From Castellaniella daejeonensis (GTDB lineage: Bacteria > Pseudomonadota > Gammaproteobacteria > Burkholderiales > Burkholderiaceae_B): a DNA stretch of 64,000 nt. The position numbers and the translations under genes were made by a program. The stretch lies in contig NZ_BAAAFN010000006.1 in assembly GCF_039523555.1 (NCBI RefSeq), forward strand, positions 248,001 to 312,000, read 5' to 3'. Below are positions 11,995 to 20,076 of the stretch, piece by piece. Below the pieces are notes generated by a model, which was given only the letters and a program-made list of their open reading frames with translations, was not told the DNA's origin and searched no databases. Position 1 is the stretch's first letter. Each line of letters begins with the position of its first letter.

Positions 11995-14835
11995 ATGAGC
12001 GATCCCGCCTCCCCGTCCCTGCCCAAAAGTTTCGAACCCAAGGATATCGAGTCCCGCTGGTATGAAGAATGGAATCGCCGCGGTCTGTTCGCCGCGGGCC
12101 AGCATACCGAGCCCGCCGCAGGCCGCGCCCCGGAAGCCTTCGCCATCCAGTTTCCGCCGCCCAACGTGACCGGCACCCTGCACATGGGGCACGCTTTCAA
12201 TCAGACCGTCATGGACGGTCTGATCCGCTATCGCCGCATGCGCGGCGACGACACGGCCTTCATCCCCGGCACGGACCATGCCGGGATCGCCACCCAGATC
12301 GTGGTGGAACGCCAGCTCGACGCCCAGGGCGTGTCGCGCCACGACCTGGGACGGGAAAAATTCCTGGAACGCGTCTGGGCCTGGAAGGAACAGTCCGGCA
12401 GCACCATCACCGGCCAGTTCCGCCGCCTGGGTTCGTCCTGCGATTGGTCGCGCGAATACTTCACCATGGACGAGCGCCTGTCGCGCGGCGTGGTGGAGGT
12501 CTTCGTGCGCCTGTACGAACAGGGCCTGATCTACCGCGGCAAGCGCCTGGTGAACTGGGACCCGGTACTGGGCACGGCGGTGTCCGACCTGGAGGTCGTC
12601 AGCACGGAAGAGGACGGCCACATGTGGGAAATCCGCTATCCGCTGGCCGAGCCCGTGGACGGGCTGACCCATCTGGTGGTCGCCACCACCCGCCCGGAAA
12701 CCATGCTGGGCGACGTCGCCGTGATGGTGCATCCCGAGGACGAACGCTACGCCCACCTGATCGGCCGCAGCGTCGTCCTGCCCCTGGTCGGGCGCAAGAT
12801 TCCCGTCATCGCCGACGACTACGTGGACCGCGAATTCGGCACGGGCGTGGTCAAGGTCACCCCCGCGCACGACTTCAACGACTACGCCGTCGGCCAGCGC
12901 CACGGCCTGGACATGATCAGCGTGCTGACGCTGGATGCGAAGATCAGCGACCAGGCCCCCGAGGCCTACCGTGGCCTGGACCGCTTCGAGGCCCGCGAGC
13001 GCGTCGTCGCCGACCTGGAATCCCAGGGTCTGCTGCGGCAGGTGCGCGCCCACAAACTCATGGTGCCGCGCGGCGACCGCACCAACAGCGTGATCGAACC
13101 CATGCTCACCGACCAGTGGTTCGTGGCGATGAGCAAGCCGGCGCCCGAGGGCAGCCTGCATCCCGGCCAGAGCATCACCCAGGTGGCCCTGGACGTGGTG
13201 GCCGACGGCCGCGTGAAGTTCGTTCCGGAAAACTGGACCGTCACCTACAACCAGTGGCTGGAAAAGATCCAGGACTGGTGCATTTCGCGCCAGCTGTGGT
13301 GGGGCCACCAGATCCCCGCCTGGCACGCGCCCGACGGCCGCATCTTCGTCGCCCGCTCGGCCGAAGACGCCGAACGCCAGGCCCGTGCGGCCGGCGTGGA
13401 AGGCCCGCTCGTGCGCGATCCCGACGTGCTCGATACCTGGTTCTCGTCCGCCCTGGTGCCCTTCACCGACCTGGGCTGGCCCGACCAAACGCCCGACCTG
13501 GAACGCTACCTGCCGTCCGGCGTGCTGGTCACGGGCTTCGACATCATCTTCTTCTGGGTGGCCCGCATGATCATGATGAGCATGCACCACACCGGCCAGG
13601 TGCCATTCCGCACGGTCTACGTCCACGGCCTGGTCTGCGACATGGAAGGCAAGAAGATGTCCAAGTCCAAGGGCAATACCATCGACCCGGTGGACCTGAT
13701 CGACGGCATCGACCTGGACCCGCTGATCGCCAAGCGCACCTCGGGGCTGATGAACCCCAAGCAGGCCGACGCGATCCGCAAGCGCACCCGCAAGGATTAC
13801 CCGGACGGCATCCCGGCCTACGGCGCCGATGCGCTGCGCTTCACCATGGCGGCCTACGCCACGCTGGGGCGCAACATCAACTTCGACCTGAAGCGCTGCG
13901 AAGGCTACCGCAACTTCTGCAACAAGCTCTGGAACGCCACGCGCTTCGTGCTGATGAACGTCGAAGGCCACGAACTGGGCCAGGCCCGCCCGGGCGACCT
14001 GTCCTTTGCCGACCGCTGGATCATCGACGGCCTGCAGCGGCTGATCGACGAAGTCGACGCCGGCTTCGCCCAATACCGCTTCGACCAGATCGCCGACCGC
14101 CTGTACCACTTCATCTGGGACGAATACTGCGACTGGTACGTGGAACTGGCCAAGGTGCGCCTGCAGACGGGCGATGCCGTGCAGCAGGCCGCCACGCGCC
14201 GCACCCTGATCCACGTGCTGGAAACCCTGCTGCGCCTGGTCCATCCGATCATGCCCTTCATCACCGAGGAACTCTGGCAGAAGGTATCGGTGGCGGCCGG
14301 CGTTCGCGCAGTGGACACGCCCGCCAGCATCAGCGTCCAGCCCTGGCCGGCCGCCCGCGACGACCTGCGCGACGCGGACGCCGCCGGGCGCATGACCGCG
14401 CTGAAATCGCTGACCGACGCGATCCGCGCCCTGCGCGGGGAAATGGGCCTGGCGCCGGGCCAGCGCGTGCCGCTGCTGGTCCAGGGCGCCGAGGCCGGGC
14501 TGGACGAACTGGCGCCCTACCTGGTGGCGCTGGCGCGCCTGGAAAGCGTCCAGGCCGTGGAGCATCTGCCGGACGTGGGCGCGCCCGTCCAGGTGGTCGG
14601 CACCACGCAGCTGATGCTGCACGTGGAGATCGACCTGGACGCCGAGCGTGCCCGCCTGGACAAGGAAATCGACCGCCTGGACAGGGAAATCGCCAAGGCC
14701 TCCGGCAAGCTGTCGAACGCCAGCTTCGTCGAGCGCGCCCCGGCGGCGGTGGTCGAACAGGAAAAGGCCCGCCTGGCCCAGTTCGGCGAGACCCTGGAAC
14801 GGGTCCGGGCGCAGCGGGCGCGGCTGGGGAACTGA
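11995..14835 (+). CDS. valS: ValS, valyl-tRNA synthetase
   Basis: This class I synthetase charges tRNA-Val. It is 946 aa. The HIGH-type motif is in PPPNVTGTLHMGHAF, the CP1 editing domain contains TTRPETMLGD, and the KMSKS motif is KKMSKSKGN. A C-terminal arm is predicted coiled coil (RARLDKEIDRLDREIAKASG). The start at 11995 (MSDPASPSLPKSFEP) is preceded by AAGAAAAAC, only a weak ribosome site. It is transcribed away from ndk. Confidence 0.98.
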   Translation: MSDPASPSLPKSFEPKDIESRWYEEWNRRGLFAAGQHTEPAAGRAPEAFAIQFPPPNVTGTLHMGHAFNQTVMDGLIRYRRMRGDDTAFIPGTDHAGIATQIVVERQLDAQGVSRHDLGREKFLERVWAWKEQSGSTITGQFRRLGSSCDWSREYFTMDERLSRGVVEVFVRLYEQGLIYRGKRLVNWDPVLGTAVSDLEVVSTEEDGHMWEIRYPLAEPVDGLTHLVVATTRPETMLGDVAVMVHPEDERYAHLIGRSVVLPLVGRKIPVIADDYVDREFGTGVVKVTPAHDFNDYAVGQRHGLDMISVLTLDAKISDQAPEAYRGLDRFEARERVVADLESQGLLRQVRAHKLMVPRGDRTNSVIEPMLTDQWFVAMSKPAPEGSLHPGQSITQVALDVVADGRVKFVPENWTVTYNQWLEKIQDWCISRQLWWGHQIPAWHAPDGRIFVARSAEDAERQARAAGVEGPLVRDPDVLDTWFSSALVPFTDLGWPDQTPDLERYLPSGVLVTGFDIIFFWVARMIMMSMHHTGQVPFRTVYVHGLVCDMEGKKMSKSKGNTIDPVDLIDGIDLDPLIAKRTSGLMNPKQADAIRKRTRKDYPDGIPAYGADALRFTMAAYATLGRNINFDLKRCEGYRNFCNKLWNATRFVLMNVEGHELGQARPGDLSFADRWIIDGLQRLIDEVDAGFAQYRFDQIADRLYHFIWDEYCDWYVELAKVRLQTGDAVQQAATRRTLIHVLETLLRLVHPIMPFITEELWQKVSVAAGVRAVDTPASISVQPWPAARDDLRDADAAGRMTALKSLTDAIRALRGEMGLAPGQRVPLLVQGAEAGLDELAPYLVALARLESVQAVEHLPDVGAPVQVVGTTQLMLHVEIDLDAERARLDKEIDRLDREIAKASGKLSNASFVERAPAAVVEQEKARLAQFGETLERVRAQRARLGN

Positions 14836-14846
14836 AGACGGACACC

Positions 14847-14880
14847 GCCGGCCGGATCCGCGCCCCGGATCCCGGTCGGC
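14847..14880. terminator. Stem-loop between convergent valS and EAL-like gene
   Basis: GCCGGCCGGATCC (14847-14859) pairs with GGATCCCGGTCGGC (14867-14880), with one G-U pair, one bulge and a 7-nt loop. It sits 11 bp after the valS stop and 11 bp before the stop of the facing gene. There is no T-tract, so terminator function is inferred from position and stability. Confidence 0.45.
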
Positions 14881-14891
14881 GACCTCGATGC

Positions 14892-15839
14892 TCAGACGCC
14901 GCCGTACTCGGAAGCCCGATCTGAGACGAGGCACGGCACCGGTCCGCACCAGGCCGGCAGCAATTCGGCCGTCCCCGGACCGCGCGCACCGGCGTCCGGC
15001 GCGTCGCGGACCAGCACGGACACGCCCAGGGCTTCCAATTCGCGCGCCAATGCGTCGGCCGGCCCCGCCTGCGCATGGGCTCTGGGCCCGGGCAGTTCGA
15101 TGGACAAGCGCTGCGCCAGTGACGGACGCCCGCCCAGGTAGCTCGACAGTTCGCGCCAATAGGCGTCGAGCCGGAACGTCGCGGCCGAAAGGGCGCACCC
15201 TACCCGGCGGGCCGGATCGATCTCCAGCAGGCTGATCAGCGTCCAGAGCACGCTCCAGTCCAGCCGCCGGATCAGCCCCAGCCGTTCCAGCGCCTGGAAC
15301 GCCTCGGCGGCCGGGGCGTCCGGGTCGGCCAGGCGCCGCGGCAGGGCCAGGAAATAGTCCAGACGGGACCCCGGACGGCGTGCCGGCGGGTGGCCGTCCA
15401 CGCCTCCGGAGCCTGCCGGGACGGCGCGGCGCACAGGCCGGAAGGCCAGCGCCAGGCGGTCGCCGCGCAGGTCGTCCAACCACTGCGCGGCCAGTCTCAG
15501 GTCTGTTCCCAGGCGCTGATGCGCGAGCCCCGCGTAGGCGCCGGCGGCTGGCGGCGCCTCGTCCCGCAGATCCAGTCCCGGGCCCAGCCCCCACAGATCC
15601 ATGTGGACCGAAGGATAGAACCGCAAGGCGCCGCATTCGACGGGGTCGCGGTCCAGGTCCGCTCGCAGGCCGCGCCAGAACTGATCCACCCGCCGGGGCG
15701 TGGCGGCGCCGCTGAAGGGCCAGGCCCTCGCCAGGTCGAGTTCGAGCGACTGCCCATTCAGATCGATCGCTTCGCCGGGTATGCCGCGGCAGGCCAGACG
15801 CGCGCCCAGCCGGCGCAGGATGCCCGCATGACTGGACAC
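14892..15839 (-). CDS. Degenerate GGDEF/EAL-like protein (cyclic-di-GMP family, probably inactive)
   Basis: The 315-aa product shows faint but ordered similarity to GGDEF-EAL proteins. Near the start SSHAGILRRLGARLA resembles the GH..GD..L..LA.RL helix of GGDEF domains. About residues 110-135 (LAAQWLDDLRGDRLALAFRP) resemble the entry of an EAL domain, and ERLGLIRRLDWSVL, ALSAATFRLD and LSIELPGPR resemble later EAL segments. The GGDEF motif is absent and the EAL motif position reads LAL/PRR, so catalysis is unlikely; it may be a c-di-GMP sensor or partner. The only conventional start I find is GTG at 15839, yet the similarity seems to continue upstream (AAIRIAHLLEIAAL) in frame to the stop at 15972-15974. 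The true start is therefore uncertain, or the 5' end is damaged. Confidence 0.6.
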   Translation of the reverse strand: MSSHAGILRRLGARLACRGIPGEAIDLNGQSLELDLARAWPFSGAATPRRVDQFWRGLRADLDRDPVECGALRFYPSVHMDLWGLGPGLDLRDEAPPAAGAYAGLAHQRLGTDLRLAAQWLDDLRGDRLALAFRPVRRAVPAGSGGVDGHPPARRPGSRLDYFLALPRRLADPDAPAAEAFQALERLGLIRRLDWSVLWTLISLLEIDPARRVGCALSAATFRLDAYWRELSSYLGGRPSLAQRLSIELPGPRAHAQAGPADALARELEALGVSVLVRDAPDAGARGPGTAELLPAWCGPVPCLVSDRASEYGGV

Positions 15840-15943
15840 GCCCTGCAGGGCGGCGATCTCGAGCAGATGGGCGATCCGGATCGCGGCCCGCGGACCGGCG
15901 CCTCCCGGATCATCGGAATGGACCGGCCGCGGACCGGAAGCGC

Positions 15944-15966
15944 CCTTTTCCGGAAGGCCGGAAAGG
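15944..15966. repeat. Inverted repeat upstream of the EAL-like gene
   Basis: CCTTTTCCGG (15944-15953) and CCGGAAAGG (15958-15966) pair with one bulged T around AAGG. It sits at the edge of the AT-rich patch. It may be an RNA hairpin in the leader of the EAL-like gene or an operator. Confidence 0.35.
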
Positions 15967-16166
15967 TTCCTTTATTGTCAAACCAAAACCCCAATATTCG
16001 CTGATCTTTCAATGCGCAAACGCTATAAACATCAACAGACAAGTGTTTGAATTATTTAATTAGAAACATTAAATTTTTTATCCGTGGATGCCAAATCATC
16101 GGGTGGGAGATCATCCCTGCCCAGTTCCACCGGGGCGCCCTATCCCGCCGAGCAATAGGTCGCGAC
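15967..16166. other. AT-rich gene-free stretch upstream of the recombinase
   Basis: From about 15967 to 16090 the sequence is mostly A/T, in sharp contrast to the GC-rich flanks. No credible coding frame covers it. On the plus strand TTGAAT (16047) and TAAATT (16070), 17 bp apart, form a weak promoter candidate for the recombinase. On the minus strand a TTGACA (15976-15981) lacks a good -10. I found no paired recombination-like sites. Confidence 0.5.
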
Positions 16167-16766
16167 ATGAAAACCTCTTCCTCCACCCCCGAAGGCAGGC
16201 TCGTGGGCTACGCCCGGGTCTCGACCGACGAACAGCACCTGGGCCTGCAGCTGCAGGCATTGCGCGAGGCCGGCTGCAAGACGATCTACCAGGATCACGG
16301 CGTCTCCGGCGCCACGATGCGGCGCGAGGGCCTGGGACGCCTGCTGCAATCCCTGGTCAGGGGCGACAAGCTGATCGTCTGGCGCCTGGACCGGCTGGGA
16401 CGCTCGCTCGGCGGCCTGATTTCCCTGCTCGAACAGCTCGGGCGCCGCGGCGTGCGCTTCTGCTCGCTGTGCGAACAGATCGACATCGACTCCCCCGGCG
16501 GCAAGCTGGTGTTCCACATGATGGCCGCCCTGGCCGAGTTCGAACGCGCGTTGATCGGCGAACGCACCCGCGCCGGCATGGCCGCCGCCCGGGCCCGCGG
16601 GATCCGCCTGGGGCGCCCCCCTTCCCTGAGCCCCCCGCAGTGCCTGCAGGCCCGGGCCATGATCGACGCGGGCCATCCGCCCGCGCAGGTCGCGGCCCAT
16701 TACGGGGTCAGCCCGCGCACGCTGAAACGGCTGCTGGACGCGGCCGCCCCCTTGCCCGAGGGGTGA
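16167..16766 (+). CDS. Serine recombinase (resolvase/DNA invertase family), orphan
   Basis: The 199-aa product is a small serine recombinase, a class that inverts or resolves DNA at short sites. It has the catalytic serine in GYARVSTDEQ (about S20), the VWRLDRLGRS motif, the helix AALAEFERALIGERTRAGM and a C-terminal helix-turn-helix (PPAQVAAHYGVSPRTLKRLL). The start at 16167 is chosen because the family motif begins about 14 residues later; the upstream frame is in AT-rich DNA. No transposase, cargo or partner site is visible next to it, so whether it acts locally is unknown. The length and domain order look intact. Confidence 0.92.
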   Translation: MKTSSSTPEGRLVGYARVSTDEQHLGLQLQALREAGCKTIYQDHGVSGATMRREGLGRLLQSLVRGDKLIVWRLDRLGRSLGGLISLLEQLGRRGVRFCSLCEQIDIDSPGGKLVFHMMAALAEFERALIGERTRAGMAAARARGIRLGRPPSLSPPQCLQARAMIDAGHPPAQVAAHYGVSPRTLKRLLDAAAPLPEG

Positions 16767-16789
16767 GATGGGCTCTCCTCCGGATCCTG

Positions 16790-16795
16790 TAGAAT
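16790..16795 (+). promoter_or_regulatory. Candidate -10 element of nhaA
   Basis: TAGAAT matches TATAAT at five of six positions and lies just upstream of the folded leader, so transcription would start around 16800. No convincing -35 is visible, so confidence is low. Confidence 0.35.
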
Positions 16796-16798
16796 CAC

Positions 16799-16877
16799 GG
16801 GTTCCGGGTGTTAGCCGCATCGTGCGGCGGGACAGGACAACGCGCTGGTCGGGCCGCCACGCAGGAAACCCACGACC
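16799..16877 (+). ncRNA. Structured nhaA leader, candidate nhaA-I-type (Li+/Na+) riboswitch
   Basis: The leader folds into a closed multi-stem shape. The outer stem pairs GGGTTCC (16799-16805) with GGAAACCC (16864-16871, one bulged A). Inside are a GCCGC/GCGGC hairpin (16814-16828) and a second weaker stem starting GCG (16842) and ending CGC (16860-16862). The 3' outer strand contains the AGGA Shine-Dalgarno of nhaA, so closing the stem would hide the ribosome site. Known: nhaA-I RNAs precede Na+/H+ antiporter genes and sense Li+. Assignment to that class is inferred from context and layout, not from a covariance search. Confidence 0.55.
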
Positions 16878-18221
16878 ATGTCCCGGACCCCGTCGCACGA
16901 GATCCCGCGTGCCCAGCTGCTCGCCGAGCGCGCCTTCGCCACGCTCGAACGCTTTCTCCACATCGAGGCCGTCAGCGGCGCCATCCTCCTGCTGGCGGCC
17001 GCCGGCGCCCTGATCTGGGCCAATTCCCCGCTGGCCCCCAGCTACCATGCGATCTGGCACGCGCCCCTGTCCATCGGACTGGGGGACTTCGTCTTTTCGC
17101 AATCCCTGCATTTCTGGATCAACGACGCCCTGATGACGGTGTTCTTCCTGGTCGTCGGCATGGAAATCCGGCGCGAGATCCACGAAGGCGCGCTCAGCAG
17201 CCTGCGCCAGGCGGGCCTGCCCCTGGCCGCGGCCCTCGGAGGCGTGGCCGTCCCGGCGCTCATCTATACCGCGCTCAACACCGATCCCGCCAGCCTCCAG
17301 GGCTGGGCGGTCCCGACCGCCACCGACATCGCCTTCGCCGTCGGGGTGCTGGCCTTGCTGGGCCGCTCGATCCCGGGCAACGTCCGCGTGTTCCTGCTGG
17401 CGCTGGCCATCATCGACGACATCGCCGCGGTGCTGATCATCGCTTTCTTCTATTCCGGCGGGCTGCAGTACGGCGGCTTCCTGGTGGCGATCCTGGGCAT
17501 CCTGATGGTCGTCGGCCTGCAGCGCATCGGCGCCGGCTCGGCCCTGGCCTACGTGATCCCGGGCGCGGTCGTCTGGAGCGGCCTGCTGATCACCGGCGCC
17601 CACCCCACCCTGGCCGGCGTGGTCCTGGGCCTGATGACGCCGGTGCGCTCGATCCCCATGCGCGAACAGCCGCTGGATGCGCTGTCGCGCTCGATCGGCG
17701 ACCTGCTCGGCCGGAATGCAGGGACGGCCCCGGACGTCGGCCAACTGGCCGGACCGCTCCGGCAGCTGCGCCTGGCCCAGCGTGAAATGCGGCCGCCGGT
17801 CGTGCGGGTGCAGGCGGCGCTGCACCCCTGGGTGGCCTTCGGGATCATGCCGCTGTTCGCGCTGGCCAATGCCGGAGTCACCCTCGACGGCGTGGACCTG
17901 TCCCTGCCGGGTCCGCAATGGGTGATGGCCGGCGTGGCCGTGGCGCTGGTGGCCGGCAAGGCGGCCGGCGTGATCGGTGCAAGCTGGCTGGTGGTCCGCC
18001 TGGGCTGGTGCCGTCTGCCGCCCGGGGTGACCTGGGGCGGCGTGTGCCTGATCGGCTTGCTGGCGGGGATCGGCTTCACGATGTCGATTTTCATCGCCAT
18101 GCTGGCCTTCGCCGACGAAGGCCTGCTGGCCGCCGCGAAGCTGGGCGTGCTGCTGGGTTCGCTGACGGCCGCGATCCTGGGGCTGGCCTGGGGATCGGTG
18201 CTGATCCGGCGGCGCGCCTGA
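16878..18221 (+). CDS. nhaA: NhaA, Na+(Li+)/H+ antiporter
   Basis: NhaA exports Na+ or Li+ in exchange for protons and controls pH and salt tolerance. The 447-aa product has about 12 transmembrane helices. It carries the ion-binding aspartate pair in LALAIIDDIAAVLI and the family signatures FFLVVGMEIRREI and VPTATDIAFAVGVL. A polar, less conserved stretch of about 40 residues (near 275-310, NAGTAPDVGQLAGPL) separates the halves and makes it longer than E. coli NhaA (388 aa). The start at 16878 is preceded by AGGA inside the structured leader. Confidence 0.97.
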   Translation: MSRTPSHEIPRAQLLAERAFATLERFLHIEAVSGAILLLAAAGALIWANSPLAPSYHAIWHAPLSIGLGDFVFSQSLHFWINDALMTVFFLVVGMEIRREIHEGALSSLRQAGLPLAAALGGVAVPALIYTALNTDPASLQGWAVPTATDIAFAVGVLALLGRSIPGNVRVFLLALAIIDDIAAVLIIAFFYSGGLQYGGFLVAILGILMVVGLQRIGAGSALAYVIPGAVVWSGLLITGAHPTLAGVVLGLMTPVRSIPMREQPLDALSRSIGDLLGRNAGTAPDVGQLAGPLRQLRLAQREMRPPVVRVQAALHPWVAFGIMPLFALANAGVTLDGVDLSLPGPQWVMAGVAVALVAGKAAGVIGASWLVVRLGWCRLPPGVTWGGVCLIGLLAGIGFTMSIFIAMLAFADEGLLAAAKLGVLLGSLTAAILGLAWGSVLIRRRA

Positions 18222-18222
18222 C

Positions 18223-18266
18223 CCGGTACGCGGTCCCCGTCTCAAGGAGCGGGAGGCCGCGACCGG
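18223..18266. terminator. Stem-loop between convergent nhaA and DUF2892 gene
   Basis: Nested arms CCGGT/ACCGG, CGCGG/CCGCG and CCCG/CGGG form a long stem with small internal loops. It begins 2 bp after the nhaA stop. There is no T-tract; a bidirectional terminator role is inferred. Confidence 0.45.
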
Positions 18267-18275
18267 CCGGAACGA

Positions 18276-18473
18276 TCAATTCCGGGATTTCAGCGGGCAG
18301 GTGTTGACGCCCAGCAGCATGTACAGCGGGCAGAAGCGGAACAGGGCCGTGGCCACCGCCACCAGGCCCAGCCAGCCCCACCAGCCGATGGTGCCGTTGG
18401 CGGCCAGCACGATGAGGACGAGGCCGAGGACCAGGCGCAGGATGCGGTCGATCGTGCCGATATTGACTTTCAT
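18276..18473 (-). CDS. Small DUF2892 (YgaP-type) membrane protein
   Basis: The 65-aa product has two hydrophobic helices (IDRILRLVLGLVLIVLAA and WLGLVAVATALFRFCPLYML) and ends NTCPLKSRN, the pattern of DUF2892/YgaP-type transmembrane domains. Two cysteines (FCPLY and NTCP) lie near the second helix. In YgaP this domain is fused to a rhodanese. Its ATG overlaps the stop of the ArsR gene as ATGA, so the two form one operon. A second DUF2892 gene lies at 23276. A role near membrane sulfur chemistry is inferred. Confidence 0.85.
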   Translation of the reverse strand: MKVNIGTIDRILRLVLGLVLIVLAANGTIGWWGWLGLVAVATALFRFCPLYMLLGVNTCPLKSRN

Positions 18474-18889
18474 GAGGACTCCTTTCGAGAAAAGTCGGGG
18501 AGGGGGTCGGGCAGGTCTTCGCGCAGCGCGGCGAAGGCCGCCCGCTGCGCGGCCGACTGCTCGATCTGCCGCAGGATGCTGCCGCAGACGAGATCGCACA
18601 GGGCATTGACCGAGGGATCGGCGATCCGGTAGTAGACGCTGTTGCCGCGGGCCTCGCGCGCGACCAGCCCGTGCTTCTTCAGCACGGACAAGTGGCGGGA
18701 AATGTTCGCCGCCGTGTAGTCGCATTCCAGCGCCAGGTCGCCCACGTTGTATTCGCCCTGGCGCAGCAGGCTCAGGATGTGCAGCCGGGTCGGTTCGGAC
18801 AGCGCCCGGAAATAGGCCGCGACCGGCTCGAGCACTTCGGGGGGCAGATGTCCCATTCCTGAAAACTCACAGAATGACGGACGAACCAT
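18470..18889 (-). CDS. ArsR/SmtB-family regulator, likely of the sulfur/RND cluster
   Basis: The product is 139 aa. It has a winged helix with recognition-helix region CDYTAANISRHLSVLKKHG (about 56-74) and wing GNSVYYRI. Cysteines lie at about 7, 56, 98 and 102. C56 just before the recognition helix and C98/C102 in the last helix could bind metal or form a (poly)sulfide-sensitive link, as in sulfide-sensing ArsR proteins; this is inference. The start at 18889 is chosen because GGGAT lies upstream, while the ATG at 18856 has an abutting AGGA. It is divergent from the RND/SQR operon and shares a 113-bp regulatory region with it. Confidence 0.9.
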   Translation of the reverse strand: MVRPSFCEFSGMGHLPPEVLEPVAAYFRALSEPTRLHILSLLRQGEYNVGDLALECDYTAANISRHLSVLKKHGLVAREARGNSVYYRIADPSVNALCDLVCGSILRQIEQSAAQRAAFAALREDLPDPLPDFSRKESS

Positions 18890-18931
18890 GAGTGTATCCC
18901 GCTGATCCCGACAGATCAATGATGTGTCTAA

Positions 18932-18960
18932 TTGACTATTTGCGTGATTAGTTAAATAAT
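18932..18960 (+). promoter_or_regulatory. Sigma70-type promoter of the RND/SQR operon
   Basis: TTGACT (18932-18937) and AATAAT (18955-18960) are 17 bp apart, each matching consensus at five of six positions. Transcription would begin near 18967, 36 bp upstream of the adaptor gene. CTAAT (18928-18932) and ATTAG (18947-18951) form an inverted repeat across the promoter, a plausible repressor site. Confidence 0.6.
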
Positions 18961-18962
18961 AA

Positions 18963-18976
18963 CATCGAATCCGATG
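18963..18976. promoter_or_regulatory. Palindrome CATCG-N4-CGATG at the predicted transcription start
   Basis: A perfect 5-bp inverted repeat covers the predicted start of the RND/SQR transcript. It is a candidate ArsR-type operator; binding is inferred from position only. Confidence 0.4.
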
Positions 18977-19002
18977 CCGTATCCACCGAAGACACGGGAA
19001 CC

Positions 19003-20076
19003 ATGTCCGCACACCGTCCGCCCTCATCCGCCCGGCCCGCCCCCTCCCGGTTCGTCCTTTGGGCCGGGTTCGGCCTGCTATGCGCGGGGACCGCGCTGGC
19101 CGCCCAGGCCCTTCCTCCGCCGCGGGCCGTCCAGGTCAGCGCCCTGTCAGCCCCCGACCGCCTGAATCTCGACGGCACGATCCAGGCCATCCGCGAAGCC
19201 ACGCTGGCGGCCCAGGTGACCGGAACGGTCACCGCCGTGAACATCCAGGCCGGCGACGCGGTCCATGCCGGGCAGGTGCTGCTGCGCCTGGACGGCCAGG
19301 AAGCCGGACAGGCGCAGCGGGCGGCCCAGGCCCTGATCCGCGAAGCGGACGCGGAACTCGCCCTGGCGCAGACCGAACTGCGGCGCCGTGAAACCCTGTA
19401 CGCGCAGCGCTACATCAGCCAGGCCGCCTACCAGCAGGCCCGGGCCCGCGCGGAAACGGCCCGGGCGCAGGCCGCGGCCCGGCACGCCCAGGCGGCGGCC
19501 GCGCAGACCCACCACGACCACTTCACGCTCAGGGCGCCGCACGACGGCCTGATCGGCCGCCTGGACGCCCATCCGGGCGACATGGTCATGCCGGGCCAGC
19601 CGCTGGCCACGCTCTTCGATCCAGGCGCGCTGAGGATCCAGGCCGCCGTGCCCCAGCGCCACATCGGCCAGCTGGCGCCCCGCGCTCACGTCGAATGGCC
19701 CCCGGGCTTTCCCGATCTGCCCGCGACCCTGCCCGTCCAGGTCCTGCCCGCGCGGGACGCCGCCAGCCTGACCGGCACCATCCGGCTGGCCCTGCCGCCC
19801 GGCGTGCGCGGCCCCGCGCCCGGCACGCCGGTGCGCATCGGGATCGACCTCGATGGCACCACCCGCATCCGCCTGTGGGTGCCGGCCGGCGCCGTGGTCC
19901 GCCGAGGCGATCTGTCCGGCGTCTACGTGCTGGACGCGAACGGCATGCCCCGCCTGCGCCAGGTCCGTCCGGGATCGCGGGACGGCGACCGCGTCGAAAT
20001 CCTGAGCGGACTGGTCGAAGGAGAATCCATCGTGCCGGAACCGGGCAGCATGTCTCTGGAAGACCGCAGGCCATGA
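19003..20076 (+). CDS. RND efflux periplasmic adaptor (membrane fusion protein)
   Basis: The 357-aa adaptor would bridge the inner-membrane pump and the outer-membrane channel. It has a hydrophobic N-terminal signal or anchor (FVLWAGFGLLCAGTALA), a lipoyl-like half motif (AQVTGTVTAVNIQAGDAVHAG), an Ala/Arg-rich helical hairpin (about 100-165), the second lipoyl half (LRAPHDGLIGRLDAHPGDMV) and beta-barrel and membrane-proximal domains. It is the first gene of the operon at a strong promoter, and its TGA overlaps the pump ATG. Substrate is not visible from sequence. Confidence 0.9.
   Translation: MSAHRPPSSARPAPSRFVLWAGFGLLCAGTALAAQALPPPRAVQVSALSAPDRLNLDGTIQAIREATLAAQVTGTVTAVNIQAGDAVHAGQVLLRLDGQEAGQAQRAAQALIREADAELALAQTELRRRETLYAQRYISQAAYQQARARAETARAQAAARHAQAAAAQTHHDHFTLRAPHDGLIGRLDAHPGDMVMPGQPLATLFDPGALRIQAAVPQRHIGQLAPRAHVEWPPGFPDLPATLPVQVLPARDAASLTGTIRLALPPGVRGPAPGTPVRIGIDLDGTTRIRLWVPAGAVVRRGDLSGVYVLDANGMPRLRQVRPGSRDGDRVEILSGLVEGESIVPEPGSMSLEDRRP

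Noticed and set aside
11791..15636. Very long open frame (1281 codons) opposite valS
   Set aside because: It is antisense to a fully supported valS, is His/Gln/Arg-rich without domains, and comes from the third-position GC bias of the real gene.
16040..16166. Longer recombinase start at the TTG near 16047
   Set aside because: The extra 40 residues are hydrophobic and AT-rich, unlike the family; the TTG overlaps a -35-like TTGAAT.
18470..18889. Calling the ArsR protein a certain arsenic sensor
   Set aside because: No arsenic genes are near, and the Cys pattern is not the ELCVCDL of classic ArsR.
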